Shown: positions 42,870 to 52,055 of the stretch, in pieces
Layout of the letters: each line of letters starts with the position of its first letter
Position numbering within the stretch: the stretch's first letter is position 1
Source: Ligilactobacillus sp900765635
GTDB taxonomy: Bacteria; Bacillota; Bacilli; Lactobacillales; Lactobacillaceae
Length of the DNA: 64,000 bases
Assembly: GCF_949152225.1 (NCBI RefSeq)
Contig: NZ_CASCJC010000001.1
Span: forward strand, 1,240,001-1,304,000
Reading direction: 5' to 3'
Notes under the pieces: generated by a model
Told to the model about the DNA's origin: nothing
The model's database searches: none
What the model saw: only the letters and a program-made list of their open reading frames with translations
Made by a program: the position numbers and the translations under genes

Positions 42870-44204
42870 TTATTTTGTTTCAACAACCATCGTGCGTTCG
42901 TCTTCTTGTTTATCTTGTTCTTTATCTAAGCCTTCTTTTCCTTTAAAGCAAACATTTAACAAGACAGAAGCAATGCTTGCCACTACAATGCCGTTTCCTA
43001 AGAACAATTGAGCTGTTGTTGGCAAAGCTTGAAAAATAGTTGGATAAACAGAAACACCTAAACCTAAACCTAAAGAAACAGCCACGATTAAAATATTTCT
43101 TTCATCTTTAAAATCAACACGAATCAACATCCGAATACCTTGAACACTAATCATCGAAAACATCACTAACATCGCTCCACCCAAAACTGGTGTAGGAATA
43201 ATCGTTGCCAAAGCACCAACCTTTGGTAATAAACCTAATATCATCAATAAGCAAGCAGACCAATAAATTGGACGTTTAGTCTTAATACCAGAAAGTTCAA
43301 GCAAACCAACATTTTGTGAGAAAGTTGTATATGGGAAAGTATTAAAAATCCCACCTAAAATCACGGCCAATCCTTCTGCTCTATAACCTAATTTTAAATC
43401 TTGAGCCGTAATTTTCTTTTCTAAAATATTACCTAAAGCAAAATAAACACCCGTAGATTCAACCATTGAAACTAAAGAAATAATGATCATGGTTACACAT
43501 GAAGACCATTCAAAATGCGGCATCCCAAAATAAAATGGTTGTGGAAAATGAAACCAACTAGCTTCACTAACAGCACTCAAAGATACCATCCCAAAACAAG
43601 CAGCAACTACGCTACCAACAATTAATCCAATTAAAACAGCAATCGAACTGATAAAACCTCTACCCCATATCTGGATGATTAAAATGATAATCACAGTTAA
43701 AAAGCCCATTGCAATATTTTTTAAATCACCAAAGTTACTTGCAGTCGCATCTCCACCACCGATATTTTGAATAGCAATCGGAATCAAAGTCAATCCAATA
43801 ACGGTAATCAACGTTCCGGTTACAACCGGTGGAAAGAGCTTTTTAATCTTAGAAAATTGGCCACCAATCAAGAAAACAAAAATACCAGCAACAATAATGG
43901 CTCCATACATAGTTCCAATCGTAAATTGCTTACCAATCATTTTCAAAGGTTCTACTGCTTGAATTGCACATCCTAAAACTACCGGTAAACCAATCCCAAA
44001 GTAACGATTTCTAAATAATTGCAAAACAGTTGCCAATCCACACATAAAAATATCAATCGATACCAAATATGTCATTTGTTCACTATTAAAACGTAAAGCT
44101 GTCCCAATCAATAATGGTACAGCCACCGCACCAGAATACATCGCCAATAAATGTTGTAAACCTAAAATTGCTGCTTTTTTATGACTAACTTCTTTATTTT
44201 GCAT
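42870..44204 (-). CDS. pbuX: Xanthine permease (NCS2 family)
   Basis: A membrane protein of 444 residues with about 12-14 hydrophobic segments and the NCS2 motif FSQNVGLLELSGIKTKRPIY; it begins HKKAAILGLQHLLAMYSGAV, typical of uracil/xanthine permeases. The xpt gene lies 4 bases upstream and a guanine-type riboswitch controls both, which supports xanthine as substrate. The cytoplasmic end is charged (GLDKEQDKQEDERTMVVETK). Confidence 0.9.
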   Translation of the reverse strand: MQNKEVSHKKAAILGLQHLLAMYSGAVAVPLLIGTALRFNSEQMTYLVSIDIFMCGLATVLQLFRNRYFGIGLPVVLGCAIQAVEPLKMIGKQFTIGTMYGAIIVAGIFVFLIGGQFSKIKKLFPPVVTGTLITVIGLTLIPIAIQNIGGGDATASNFGDLKNIAMGFLTVIIILIIQIWGRGFISSIAVLIGLIVGSVVAACFGMVSLSAVSEASWFHFPQPFYFGMPHFEWSSCVTMIIISLVSMVESTGVYFALGNILEKKITAQDLKLGYRAEGLAVILGGIFNTFPYTTFSQNVGLLELSGIKTKRPIYWSACLLMILGLLPKVGALATIIPTPVLGGAMLVMFSMISVQGIRMLIRVDFKDERNILIVAVSLGLGLGVSVYPTIFQALPTTAQLFLGNGIVVASIASVLLNVCFKGKEGLDKEQDKQEDERTMVVETK

Positions 44205-44208
44205 TGTC

Positions 44209-44787
44209 CTATTCTTCTCCTACAAAACGTACTTGATCGCCTTCAAATGAAGAAATTCGTGCTAAAGATTCTAAACGCACACCTTGATCTTTAATCCATT
44301 GTGCGCCATCTTGGAATGATTTTTCAACGACAATCCCCACTCCAGCTACTTGAACTTGGGCTTGTTGGCAAATGTCTAATAAACCTTTAACTGCTTGTCC
44401 GTTTGCTAAGAAATCATCGATGATTAAAACTTTATCATCTTTTTTCAAGAATTTTTGGTCAACCGAAACACAATTCGTCACTTTCTTAGTATAGGAATAT
44501 ACTTCTGCAGTATATAAATCATTATTCATTGTTGAGCTTTTAGTTTTGCGCGCAAACAAAACCGGTACATGTAAGGTCAAACCCGTCATAATCGCTGGTG
44601 CAATTCCAGAAGCCTCAACTGTCAAAATTCTAGTTACACCACTATCTTTGAACAAGCGTGCAAATTCTTCTCCTATCGCAAACATCAAATCAGCATCAAT
44701 TTGATGATTTAAAAATGAGTTAACCTTCAAGACATTGCCTGGCAAAACCACGCCATCTTCACGAATACGCTCTTCTAATAATTTCAC
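44209..44787 (-). CDS. xpt: Xanthine phosphoribosyltransferase
   Basis: The 192-residue enzyme starts MKLLEERIREDGVVLPGNVL and has the PRPP-binding motif KVLIIDDFLANGQAVKGL. It converts xanthine and PRPP to XMP. An AAGGAGAG site precedes the ATG. It is the first gene after the purine riboswitch and is followed by pbuX, as in Bacillus subtilis. Confidence 0.95.
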   Translation of the reverse strand: MKLLEERIREDGVVLPGNVLKVNSFLNHQIDADLMFAIGEEFARLFKDSGVTRILTVEASGIAPAIMTGLTLHVPVLFARKTKSSTMNNDLYTAEVYSYTKKVTNCVSVDQKFLKKDDKVLIIDDFLANGQAVKGLLDICQQAQVQVAGVGIVVEKSFQDGAQWIKDQGVRLESLARISSFEGDQVRFVGEE

Positions 44788-44804
44788 GATAAATTCTCTC
44801 CTTA

Positions 44805-44934
44805 AAATAAAAAATGACTTTTTTACCCCACAGGTAAAAAAGCCATCTAGAAAATATTGTGCTTTTATTACCTATAGTCCATACTTTACGGGCATGGGTA
44901 GAAACGATCAACCATATTATGATCATATATAAGT
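44805..44934 (-). promoter_or_regulatory. Purine (guanine-type) riboswitch with terminator
   Basis: The aptamer is 44934-44870: P1 ACTTAT/ATAGGT, P2 GATCA/TGATC around TAATATGGT, junction GTTTCTACC, P3 CCATGC/GTATGG around CCGTAAA, then ACTATA. The C in GGACTAT marks guanine or xanthine rather than adenine specificity. The terminator follows: GGCTTTTTTACC (44844-44833) with GGGTAAAAAAGTC (44828-44816), then ATTTTTTATTTT. Confidence 0.93.
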
Positions 44935-45017
44935 CTTACTGGAATAATATAGCACATCGTACTATTCGTTTCAAGTTAATCATTCGTATTTTGGTAATAA
45001 AAACGTTTTTTTGTTAA

Positions 45018-45674
45018 TTAATCATACTGATTTAGATTGTATTCTTGAATTAATTCAGTTATTTTACGCGCATAATTCGGGTCTGTCGCATATCCCGCAT
45101 CTTGTAATGCCTGTGCAGCTTCATAATAATTATTTGCCGTTAAAACTGCTTGATAGTGATCCTTATCCCAATTAGTCCCTTGCAAAAACAATTGCGTATG
45201 TGCTTGGACAGATTCTTGCCAACTAGCATAAATTGCAAATCGTGCCTTAACCGTGATCCATTGACCATTGACATATTCTTGTGTTGTCATCAAAGCACCA
45301 CTCGTTGATGAACCACTTTTAACACCAAACAAGTTGTGATACTTTTGTGCTAATTCACTTTGTCCCCAATCAGACTCTAAAGCAGCTTGTGCAAGCGTAA
45401 TACTTGCCAAAACTCCTACGCGCTTTTGTTCTGCTTGTGCAATCGTAACTAATTGTTTAATAAATGCTTGCCGTTGTTGTTTAACAGTCACAGTTACTTG
45501 CGGTTGCGCATCAAGATGAGTGCTCCATTTGACAAATTGCACACAAAAAAGGCTCAGTAAAATGACAAGCAACAAATAATCCGTCATATTAAGTCGTCGC
45601 TTAAATAACTTAAATGACTTACTAACACGGCGTTTTTTACGCTTCTTGTTAGATTTAAACTTTCTTTGTGCCAA
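45018..45674 (-). CDS. Membrane-anchored glucosaminidase (GH73)
   Basis: About 218 residues with a very basic cytoplasmic N-terminus (KSNKKRKKRRVSKSFKLFKR), one membrane helix (DYLLLVILLSLFCVQFV) and a GH73 domain: LAQAALESDWGQSELA holds the catalytic glutamate, followed by YHNLFGVK and YATDPNYARKI. It cuts peptidoglycan N-acetylglucosaminyl bonds. The start is placed at TTG (45674) after AAAGGTGAG; the GTG at 45683 would lie inside that site. A single-gene unit in appearance. Confidence 0.85.
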   Translation of the reverse strand: MAQRKFKSNKKRKKRRVSKSFKLFKRRLNMTDYLLLVILLSLFCVQFVKWSTHLDAQPQVTVTVKQQRQAFIKQLVTIAQAEQKRVGVLASITLAQAALESDWGQSELAQKYHNLFGVKSGSSTSGALMTTQEYVNGQWITVKARFAIYASWQESVQAHTQLFLQGTNWDKDHYQAVLTANNYYEAAQALQDAGYATDPNYARKITELIQEYNLNQYD

Positions 45675-45695
45675 ATTACTCACCTTTTCTTAAAA

Positions 45696-46277
45696 CTATT
45701 TAACTTTTTTTAACAACGGCAACGCAATAAGTGGACAAGCAATCCCTGCTAATAAAGCCTCCGGAATTCCATTTGTCGCTACAACACCTAATAAGTATGG
45801 CAACAACGCATGGACATCTAAGGCATACATTTCTTGGGAACGATTATGATAAAACAAATAAATCTGACCTAAGACCAATAACGTATTAACCATAGAGCCC
45901 AAAACAGCCGCTGTTCCAATCGCTAATGTCTTATTTTTGAAATGCTTTGTTAACTCTTTAAAAACTAAACCAGCAACTACACCTATCAAGATTCGCGGCA
46001 AAATCGAAACCAATGGATTAACAAAAACAATTGTCGCCAATGGACTAGTCGGCCAAACAAATGCCCTAACAAAAGTAATTGTTCCCCATATTCCTCCAAC
46101 GATTGCACCATCTTTTGGGCCTAAGACGATTGCTGCAATAATCACAGTCACATGAATAATTGTAATATTTAAAGGTCCAAATGGAATATAACCTAGTAAC
46201 GGTACAAAATTTTGTACGATAATAACCGCACCAAACAATGCTAATGTCACCAAGCGATAAATTCTTTGATGAGCCAT
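45696..46277 (-). CDS. ECF transporter S component (PanT-like)
   Basis: A 193-residue protein of about six membrane helices with LGYIPFGPLNITIIHVTVII in the second helix region, and GPKDGAIVGGIWGTITFVRA. These features resemble the pantothenate-type substrate-binding subunits that share the EcfAAT energising module in lactobacilli. No ECF ATPase gene is present here. The vitamin is a guess from similarity. GGGGGG before the ATG serves as ribosome site. Confidence 0.75.
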   Translation of the reverse strand: MAHQRIYRLVTLALFGAVIIVQNFVPLLGYIPFGPLNITIIHVTVIIAAIVLGPKDGAIVGGIWGTITFVRAFVWPTSPLATIVFVNPLVSILPRILIGVVAGLVFKELTKHFKNKTLAIGTAAVLGSMVNTLLVLGQIYLFYHNRSQEMYALDVHALLPYLLGVVATNGIPEALLAGIACPLIALPLLKKVK

Positions 46278-46337
46278 TCAATTCCCCCCTAATTAAAAAC
46301 TTTAATTCATTATATCATCAAATTATGATTTTACCAC

Positions 46338-47735
46338 TTAGTTTTGCAAATAACGTGCTACTTGTATGGCTGCTTGTCTTCCAAAAACAACCGTTTCAGC
46401 AATTGAGTTGCCTCCAATTCGATTATTCCCATGTAAGCCTCCCACAACTTCCCCAGCCGCATACAAGCCTGCTATTGGTGTGCCATTTTCATCTAACACC
46501 CGTGTATATTGATCAGCATGAATTCCTCCCATTGTATAATGGATAGCTGGCGCAATATGGATTGCATAATATGGCGCTTGTTTAATCACCCTTAATCCCG
46601 TTGTTCTTCCGAATTGCGAATCATTGTTACTATCAACTGCTTGATTCCATGTTGTCAACGTATTTTCAAGCTTAGTAGCATCAACATTAATTTGTTTAGC
46701 TAATTGTGAAATACTTTGAGCCTGTATAACTAAGCCAATATGAGCATAAAATGCCAAAGCTTGTACTCGTTTGAAAACTTCTTCACCAAAAATTAAATAT
46801 GCACTTTTTTGCTCTAATGCACTAATCGCGTTAGAAACAATTTTACGCGTGGCTAATTCATTAACAAAACGTTTTGCATCTTGATTGATTAAAATAGCAC
46901 CTTCACCTCTGACAGCTTCACCAATCAAATAAACATGCGGATTATCTTGTTGCACCGTTGGATGTATTTGAATTAAGTCCATGTCGCGTAATTGCGCACC
47001 CAAGGCAGTTGCTAAAGCTAAGCCATCGCCGGTTGCTCCTTCATGATTAGTTGTTTTATAATGTGCCAAATCAGGTCGGTACTTATTCATAAGCTCTTGA
47101 CTTGCACCAAAACCTCCACTTGCTAAGATTACAGCTTTAACCTCAACTTGATGTATTTTTTGATCAGCATCTTCAAGCTTGATACCACAAATTTTTTGTT
47201 TAGCATCATCCATCATTAATTCAATAACTTTGGTTTGATTAAAGATTGCTACTTGTTTTTGTTGCAATTGTTTTAATAAATTAGTAATCATAAAAGCACC
47301 AATTGGAGCAGTACTTGCTGGACGATGTGTTCGCGGCTTGCTCATTGCACCTGTAATAGTCAAATCATCTAACCTGATTCCTTGCTCTTGTAGCCATGCA
47401 ATTGCTTGACTTGTATGACTTGCAAAGTATTCCAACAATTTAGGATCGTTTAACTTTCCTCCACCTACATAGGTTTCTTGATAAAAATCTTTAAAATCAT
47501 CTATCACACCATGTTTTAATTGAACGCTTGTTTCAGATGCATTCATTCCAGAAGATGCTCGGTTGGTATTTCCGCCTAAACGTTCCATTTTTTCAAATAC
47601 AACTGGCTTTAATCCTAGCTCAACGGCTTGTAATGCAGCTGTTAATCCTGCACCACCAGCTCCGATGATTGCAACATCATAACTTGCTTGTAATTGTTCG
47701 ATTTTATATGGTTCAAAATAAAATTTGTCCGCCAC
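46338..47735 (-). CDS. FAD-dependent fumarate reductase/flavocytochrome-type oxidoreductase
   Basis: The 465-residue protein has a Rossmann FAD site (VAIIGAGGAGLTAALQAVEL), FEKMERLGGNTNRASSGMNA, THRP near residue 135 (fumarate-reductase active-site region), IQIHPTVQ, GEAVRGEGAILIN and AAGEVVGGLHGNNRIGGNS. It is the soluble FAD subunit type used for fumarate reduction in lactobacilli; related enzymes reduce other enoates such as urocanate. No heme or FMN-binding domain is fused. The GTG start follows GAGG by 9 bases. Confidence 0.82.
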   Translation of the reverse strand: MADKFYFEPYKIEQLQASYDVAIIGAGGAGLTAALQAVELGLKPVVFEKMERLGGNTNRASSGMNASETSVQLKHGVIDDFKDFYQETYVGGGKLNDPKLLEYFASHTSQAIAWLQEQGIRLDDLTITGAMSKPRTHRPASTAPIGAFMITNLLKQLQQKQVAIFNQTKVIELMMDDAKQKICGIKLEDADQKIHQVEVKAVILASGGFGASQELMNKYRPDLAHYKTTNHEGATGDGLALATALGAQLRDMDLIQIHPTVQQDNPHVYLIGEAVRGEGAILINQDAKRFVNELATRKIVSNAISALEQKSAYLIFGEEVFKRVQALAFYAHIGLVIQAQSISQLAKQINVDATKLENTLTTWNQAVDSNNDSQFGRTTGLRVIKQAPYYAIHIAPAIHYTMGGIHADQYTRVLDENGTPIAGLYAAGEVVGGLHGNNRIGGNSIAETVVFGRQAAIQVARYLQN

Positions 47736-47796
47736 CTTAATAACCTCATTTTCATCATTATTAGTTTTATTTTAACATATCTTAAAGCTAACAAAA

Positions 47797-47817
47797 AAAC
47801 ACGGTTTACCCGTGCTT
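47797..47817 (-). terminator. Terminator after the MarR-family gene
   Basis: AAGCACGG and CCGTGTTT pair around a short loop on the minus strand, followed by TTTTTG, directly after the stop at 47820. Confidence 0.8.
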
Positions 47818-47819
47818 TT

Positions 47820-48251
47820 TTATACCTTACTTTGTTCGCAAATAATTTCTGCTGTTTGCTTTAAAACACGCTTAAAAATAGCTAAATCTTTAGCAGATAC
47901 TGCATCTTCAAGCTGTTCTTGCAATCCATCCCAAAAATCAACATCTGATTCAATCAAACGTCTATACTTATCCGTCACATAAAGATGCGTTACACGTCGA
48001 TCAATATCATCTATTCTCTTTTCAATTAACCCCAAATTAATCAATTTCTTAATATGGTAGTTAGTGTTAGGTGTAGATTGATCTAATAACTTGGAAATTG
48101 TTCCAATTGTAGGTTCTTTTAACTGATAAACAGCTTCAAGATAATAAATATCGATTGCACCTAATTTTTCGAAATCTTCTATCGAATTCCTATGTCCGTG
48201 CAAACGCAATACCTGTGTTAAATCTGTCATTAATCTTTGTAAGGAACTCAT
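47820..48251 (-). CDS. MarR-family transcriptional regulator
   Basis: About 143 residues from the second ATG (48251, GAGGTGG site). The winged HTH reads TIGTISKLLDQSTPNTNYHI followed by KRIDDIDRRVTHLYVT, the wing typical of MarR proteins. It is transcribed toward the flavoprotein gene but ends in its own terminator. The target and ligand are unknown. The interval 48267-48476 to its right holds no recognisable feature. Confidence 0.82.
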   Translation of the reverse strand: MSSLQRLMTDLTQVLRLHGHRNSIEDFEKLGAIDIYYLEAVYQLKEPTIGTISKLLDQSTPNTNYHIKKLINLGLIEKRIDDIDRRVTHLYVTDKYRRLIESDVDFWDGLQEQLEDAVSAKDLAIFKRVLKQTAEIICEQSKV

Positions 48252-48476
48252 AATAATCCACCTCAATCCGTTATCCGGCTAACAAATAATCTATCCGAAA
48301 TAACCTCTCTATTTTTAAATGTTATATATATTTTACACCGTTTAATCGTTAAGGTAAATTTTTCTTTGCATTTTTAAGCTGATTTTTTGAATATTTTAAA
48401 AAATAAATTTTAATTCCTTCAAATTTCTAATATAGCTATTTGAAAAAATAATACATAAAAATTCTTAAATCGCCTT

Positions 48477-48995
48477 TTAGATATTATGAATAAATTCGAT
48501 AAGTTCTTCTGGTTCCATTTGATAATTCGATGAACCCCATTCAAAAAATAATGTTAATAACGCACCAGCAGTCATATGAATTGCTAACTTGGGATACTTG
48601 GAACGTCGAAATGTTTGGTCAATCCACTTAGCATCTTTTAACATTCCTTGGCGCTCACATTCTAGCAACTGTTCACTCCACATCTTCAATAAAATCCAAT
48701 AAGATGAATTGTTTTCATTATTGATTGAGATGTTACGAAAAACATCTTTATTTTGTGCAATTAATCTAACAGTTGAACCTAATACATCTTTTTCATCAAT
48801 TTTTTCAAACCAAAAACTGTCTAAGGCATGATGTAACAAGTCATATTTATCTTGAAAATGGCGATAAAACGTACTGCGATGAATCTGAGCTTTACGACAA
48901 ATCTGATCGACTGTAATTTTTTCAATTGCGTTATGTTTCAGCAGATCCAATAATCCATATGCCAAATCTAATTTGCGCTTTTCTTGTTGATCCAT
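48477..48995 (-). CDS. TetR/AcrR-family transcriptional regulator
   Basis: About 172 residues from the ATG at 48995, which has GAAGGGA upstream; the frame from 49025 lacks a site. The HTH is ITVDQICRKAQIHRSTFYRHFQDKYDLL, a standard TetR motif. The C-terminal ligand domain resembles the TetR_C group of DhaS-like regulators (LTLFFEWGSSNYQMEPEELI). It stands alone. Confidence 0.85.
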   Translation of the reverse strand: MDQQEKRKLDLAYGLLDLLKHNAIEKITVDQICRKAQIHRSTFYRHFQDKYDLLHHALDSFWFEKIDEKDVLGSTVRLIAQNKDVFRNISINNENNSSYWILLKMWSEQLLECERQGMLKDAKWIDQTFRRSKYPKLAIHMTAGALLTLFFEWGSSNYQMEPEELIEFIHNI

Positions 48996-49070
48996 ACTTT
49001 TCTTCCCTTCGGCTAGTTTCTTCATTATTAAATGATATCATGAACAATCAAATTGCGGAAAATTTTTTCA

Positions 49071-49107
49071 AAAAAAAAATCCCATCGTCTTTTTTAATAA
49101 ACGATGG
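49071..49107 (-). terminator. Terminator after the UspA gene
   Basis: CCATCGT (49082-49088) pairs with ACGATGG (49101-49107), followed on the minus strand by a run of nine T. Confidence 0.85.
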
Positions 49108-49116
49108 AATTCTAAA

Positions 49117-49560
49117 TTAACGAACAACTAAAACCGAAATTGGTGCATATTTGGCCATATAGGCAGCTTGTGAACCAAAAAATTTCTTAATACCTTGCTT
49201 AGACAAAGCACCAATAATCAACAAATCTGGTTTTACCTTTGGAATCACATTTTTTACAATTTCTTCGCCAGCATTTCCTTCAGCCACAACAACTTCTACA
49301 TCTTTAATACCTGCATCTAGGGCGACTTTACGATATTTTTCTAGATGTTCTTCCAAATCTTTGCGCTTACCATGAACATAACTTGCGCTTAAAGCTTGAT
49401 ATACATTCATTTCATGTGACTCAAGTACAGAAACAATACTCAATGTAGCTTTTAAGTCTAAAGCACGTCTCATCGCTACTCGAAAAGCTAATTGTGCATC
49501 TTCTGAATCATCGACTCCGACCAAAATCTTTTTAATATTTTTAATTTTTTCAGTTTCCAT
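49117..49560 (-). CDS. Universal stress protein (UspA family)
   Basis: About 147 residues from the ATG at 49560 (AAGGGGG site). It has the nucleotide-binding pattern of UspA proteins: KKILVGVDDSEDAQLAF at the start and IGALSKQGIKKFFGSQAAYM, YAPISVLVVR at the end. The G-2x-G-9x-G(S/T) motif that marks ATP-binding members is only loosely present. Role in stress survival is inferred from family. Confidence 0.88.
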   Translation of the reverse strand: METEKIKNIKKILVGVDDSEDAQLAFRVAMRRALDLKATLSIVSVLESHEMNVYQALSASYVHGKRKDLEEHLEKYRKVALDAGIKDVEVVVAEGNAGEEIVKNVIPKVKPDLLIIGALSKQGIKKFFGSQAAYMAKYAPISVLVVR

Positions 49561-49604
49561 AAATATCCCCCTTACTTTTTGCATTTTATATTATACCTTA
49601 ATTT

Positions 49605-50048
49605 TTAATCAGTGGGCATCTTTTCTTGGCAATGGCAAGCAACTACACAGTTACATTCTAATGTAGTCGGAGCATTTGCCTCTTTTTGCTTTAAAACCTC
49701 TTTTAACAATGCTATATCTTGCTTACTTAAAGGTATATCAGCTAACACTTGTGCTAAATTTTGACCACGACAGCGTTGGCAAATCTTTTCTAAGCTCATA
49801 TTTAGCAATTCACTTACTGCTTTTTGTTCAGTAACTAAAGGATAATAAAGATAAGCGCGTCCATTTTTTTTAGCAGCAATAACTTTTTTAGTAACTAAAC
49901 GCCCTAATAACGTCTTAGTCGTAGCCATTTTCCAGCCAAATTTTTGTTCTAATTGCTGATGTAACTGACTACTAGTTGCTTGCTGCAAACTCCACAACAA
50001 ACGCATTACTTCCCATTCAGATGCACTAATCTCATTTCTTTTGGTCAC
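49605..50048 (-). CDS. CopY/BlaI-type repressor with C-terminal CxCxxxCxC
   Basis: The 147-residue protein has the BlaI/MecI winged helix (ISASEWEVMRLLWSLQQATS, then KMATTKTLLGRLVTKKVI) and ends with CNCVVACHC, a cysteine cluster like the copper-binding CxCxxxxCxC of CopY, with one residue fewer between the pairs. CopY represses copper ATPase operons and releases DNA on binding Cu(I). No copper pump lies beside it; the nearest P1B ATPase is 41 kb away. The GTG start follows a GAGGGTGGTGAG stretch. Confidence 0.82.
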   Translation of the reverse strand: MTKRNEISASEWEVMRLLWSLQQATSSQLHQQLEQKFGWKMATTKTLLGRLVTKKVIAAKKNGRAYLYYPLVTEQKAVSELLNMSLEKICQRCRGQNLAQVLADIPLSKQDIALLKEVLKQKEANAPTTLECNCVVACHCQEKMPTD

Positions 50049-50222
50049 TATCTCACCACCCTCAAAGTGTTATCGATTTAAGTATAGCACGAAACGCCTT
50101 TCATTGATTGATCTTTGTTAAATTTTCAAAAAAAGTTGTTTCTCCAAGTCTTCATTGTGGATATTTAATGGCGACAAGACTATAATAGTCATTGTAAGCG
50201 ATATTACTTTGGAGGTGCTTTT

Positions 50223-51917
50223 ATGATGAAAAATAAAGCAATTATGATTGGTGCTGGTCTTGCCAATATGGCTGGTGCTGTCTATCTAATTCAAGAAGGC
50301 CACTGGAGAGGAGAAAATATTACTTTTTATGCTCTTGATGATCATGGCGCTAATGATGGATCTTTAGCAAGTGTTGCTGCCGATGAATATTGGAACAAAA
50401 ATCATCCGATGGCTAATACTAAGGGTTTCATTGCACGCGGTGGACGGATGCTAAATTATCGCACATATGTTGACTTAATGGATTTGTTAGAAAGAATTCC
50501 TTCAGTTACAGAACCTAATATGACAGCAGCTCAAGATACACGTGATTTCGATACTAAACATCGCACCTATGATGTCGCTCGATTACTAAAAGGTGGTGTC
50601 GGTATTGTAGATGGCCATAAATTAGGCTTAAACAATGCTGATCGCATGCTTTTAAGTAAATTAGTTTTAATGCCTGATAGCGAAGAAACTAAATTAGATA
50701 ATATTACAATTGAAGAATACTTCAAGGATTCACCACATATCTTTACTACTAACTTCTGGTATATGTGGGAAACAACTTTTGCTTTTAGAACTCGTTCTTC
50801 TGCTCAAGAATTACGACGTTATATGCACCAAATGATTTATGAATTCACTCAAATTGAACATTTGGTTGGTGTTAATAGAACACGTTATAATCAATATGAA
50901 AGCATTATGTTACCATTGATTAATTACCTTAAAGAACAAGGCTGTAACTTTATCATGCCTCGCCGTGTCACTGAATTCATCTTTAAAGATACGCCAATGC
51001 GTGATGAAATTACAGTAACTGGCTTAAAAATGATCAATACAGATACTAACCAAGAAGAAATTGTCGAAGTCGATGAACAAACAGCGGTCTTCTTTACTAA
51101 TGGTTCGATTACTGATTCGGCAACTTTAGGTGATTTCAACACTCCTGCTGCCGAAAACATGGATTACGGTGCTGCGGCTAGTCTATGGAAACAAGCTTGT
51201 GAACATTTCTATAATTTAGGAACACCTGATAAATTCTTTGCTGATCGTGATGCTTCAGAGTGGGTTAGCTTTACTTTGACACTTAAGAATCATCTTTTAT
51301 TAAATGAAATAACACGTATTACTAAACAATTACCAGGAAATGCCTTAAACTCATTTATCTCAACTAAACCAGTTACTGAAGATGGTAAACCTGATGTTAA
51401 TATGTCAATTGTGGTTCATCATCAACCACACTTTACTGAACAAAAACCTAATGAAGCTGTTATCTGGGGATATTTCTTATATCCAAGACGTGTGGGTGAA
51501 TTTGTCGAAAAGCCTTATATTGAAATGACTGGTAAAGAAATGTTACAAGAGCTTCTTGGTCAACTTTCAAAAGTCGATCCAGGTCCGATTAACATCATGG
51601 AAAAAGAAGCTGAAATCATGGATAGCGTCATCAACTGTATCCCAGTTTATATGCCTTATGCTTCAGCGTTATTTAACAACCGTGCTAAGAGCGATCGTCC
51701 TGAAGTGATTCCACAACATTCAACTAACTTGGCCTTTACCGGTGAATTTGTTGAACAGCCTTATCAAATGGTCTTTACTGAACAAAGTGCCGTGCGTTCT
51801 GGTGAAGTGGCTGCCTTTCATTTTGCCGGTATTCCAGAAGATAAGTTAGTCAAAAACCCACGCTTTGATAAAGATCCACGGGTCTTATTAAAAGCAACTA
51901 AACGAATGTTTGAATAA
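50223..51917 (+). CDS. ohyA: Oleate hydratase
   Basis: A 564-residue flavoenzyme with the FAD motif IMIGAGLANMAGAVYLIQEG, the conserved DDHGANDGSL and GFIARGGRMLNYRTYVDLMDLL, and NTLAFTGEF-type end (STNLAFTGEFVEQPYQMVF). It adds water to the cis-9 double bond of oleic and linoleic acids to give 10-hydroxy fatty acids, a membrane-lipid detoxification reaction known in gut lactobacilli. It has a GGAGGTG site, TATAAT at 50181-50186 and its own terminator. Confidence 0.93.
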   Translation: MMKNKAIMIGAGLANMAGAVYLIQEGHWRGENITFYALDDHGANDGSLASVAADEYWNKNHPMANTKGFIARGGRMLNYRTYVDLMDLLERIPSVTEPNMTAAQDTRDFDTKHRTYDVARLLKGGVGIVDGHKLGLNNADRMLLSKLVLMPDSEETKLDNITIEEYFKDSPHIFTTNFWYMWETTFAFRTRSSAQELRRYMHQMIYEFTQIEHLVGVNRTRYNQYESIMLPLINYLKEQGCNFIMPRRVTEFIFKDTPMRDEITVTGLKMINTDTNQEEIVEVDEQTAVFFTNGSITDSATLGDFNTPAAENMDYGAAASLWKQACEHFYNLGTPDKFFADRDASEWVSFTLTLKNHLLLNEITRITKQLPGNALNSFISTKPVTEDGKPDVNMSIVVHHQPHFTEQKPNEAVIWGYFLYPRRVGEFVEKPYIEMTGKEMLQELLGQLSKVDPGPINIMEKEAEIMDSVINCIPVYMPYASALFNNRAKSDRPEVIPQHSTNLAFTGEFVEQPYQMVFTEQSAVRSGEVAAFHFAGIPEDKLVKNPRFDKDPRVLLKATKRMFE

Positions 51918-51924
51918 CATCATT

Positions 51925-51953
51925 CCCCACTATTTGATTAGTGGGGTTTTTTT
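51925..51953 (+). terminator. Terminator of the oleate hydratase gene
   Basis: CCCCACT and AGTGGGG pair around an 8-base loop and are followed by TTTTTTT. Confidence 0.92.
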
Positions 51954-52055
51954 AGTGCTTAAACTTCCCTTAAATCTAATATGATAGTTGTCAAATATGA
52001 CTTTTTTAGCATATAATGAACAAAGTTATTATTAATATTGAAAGGAATTTTTCTC

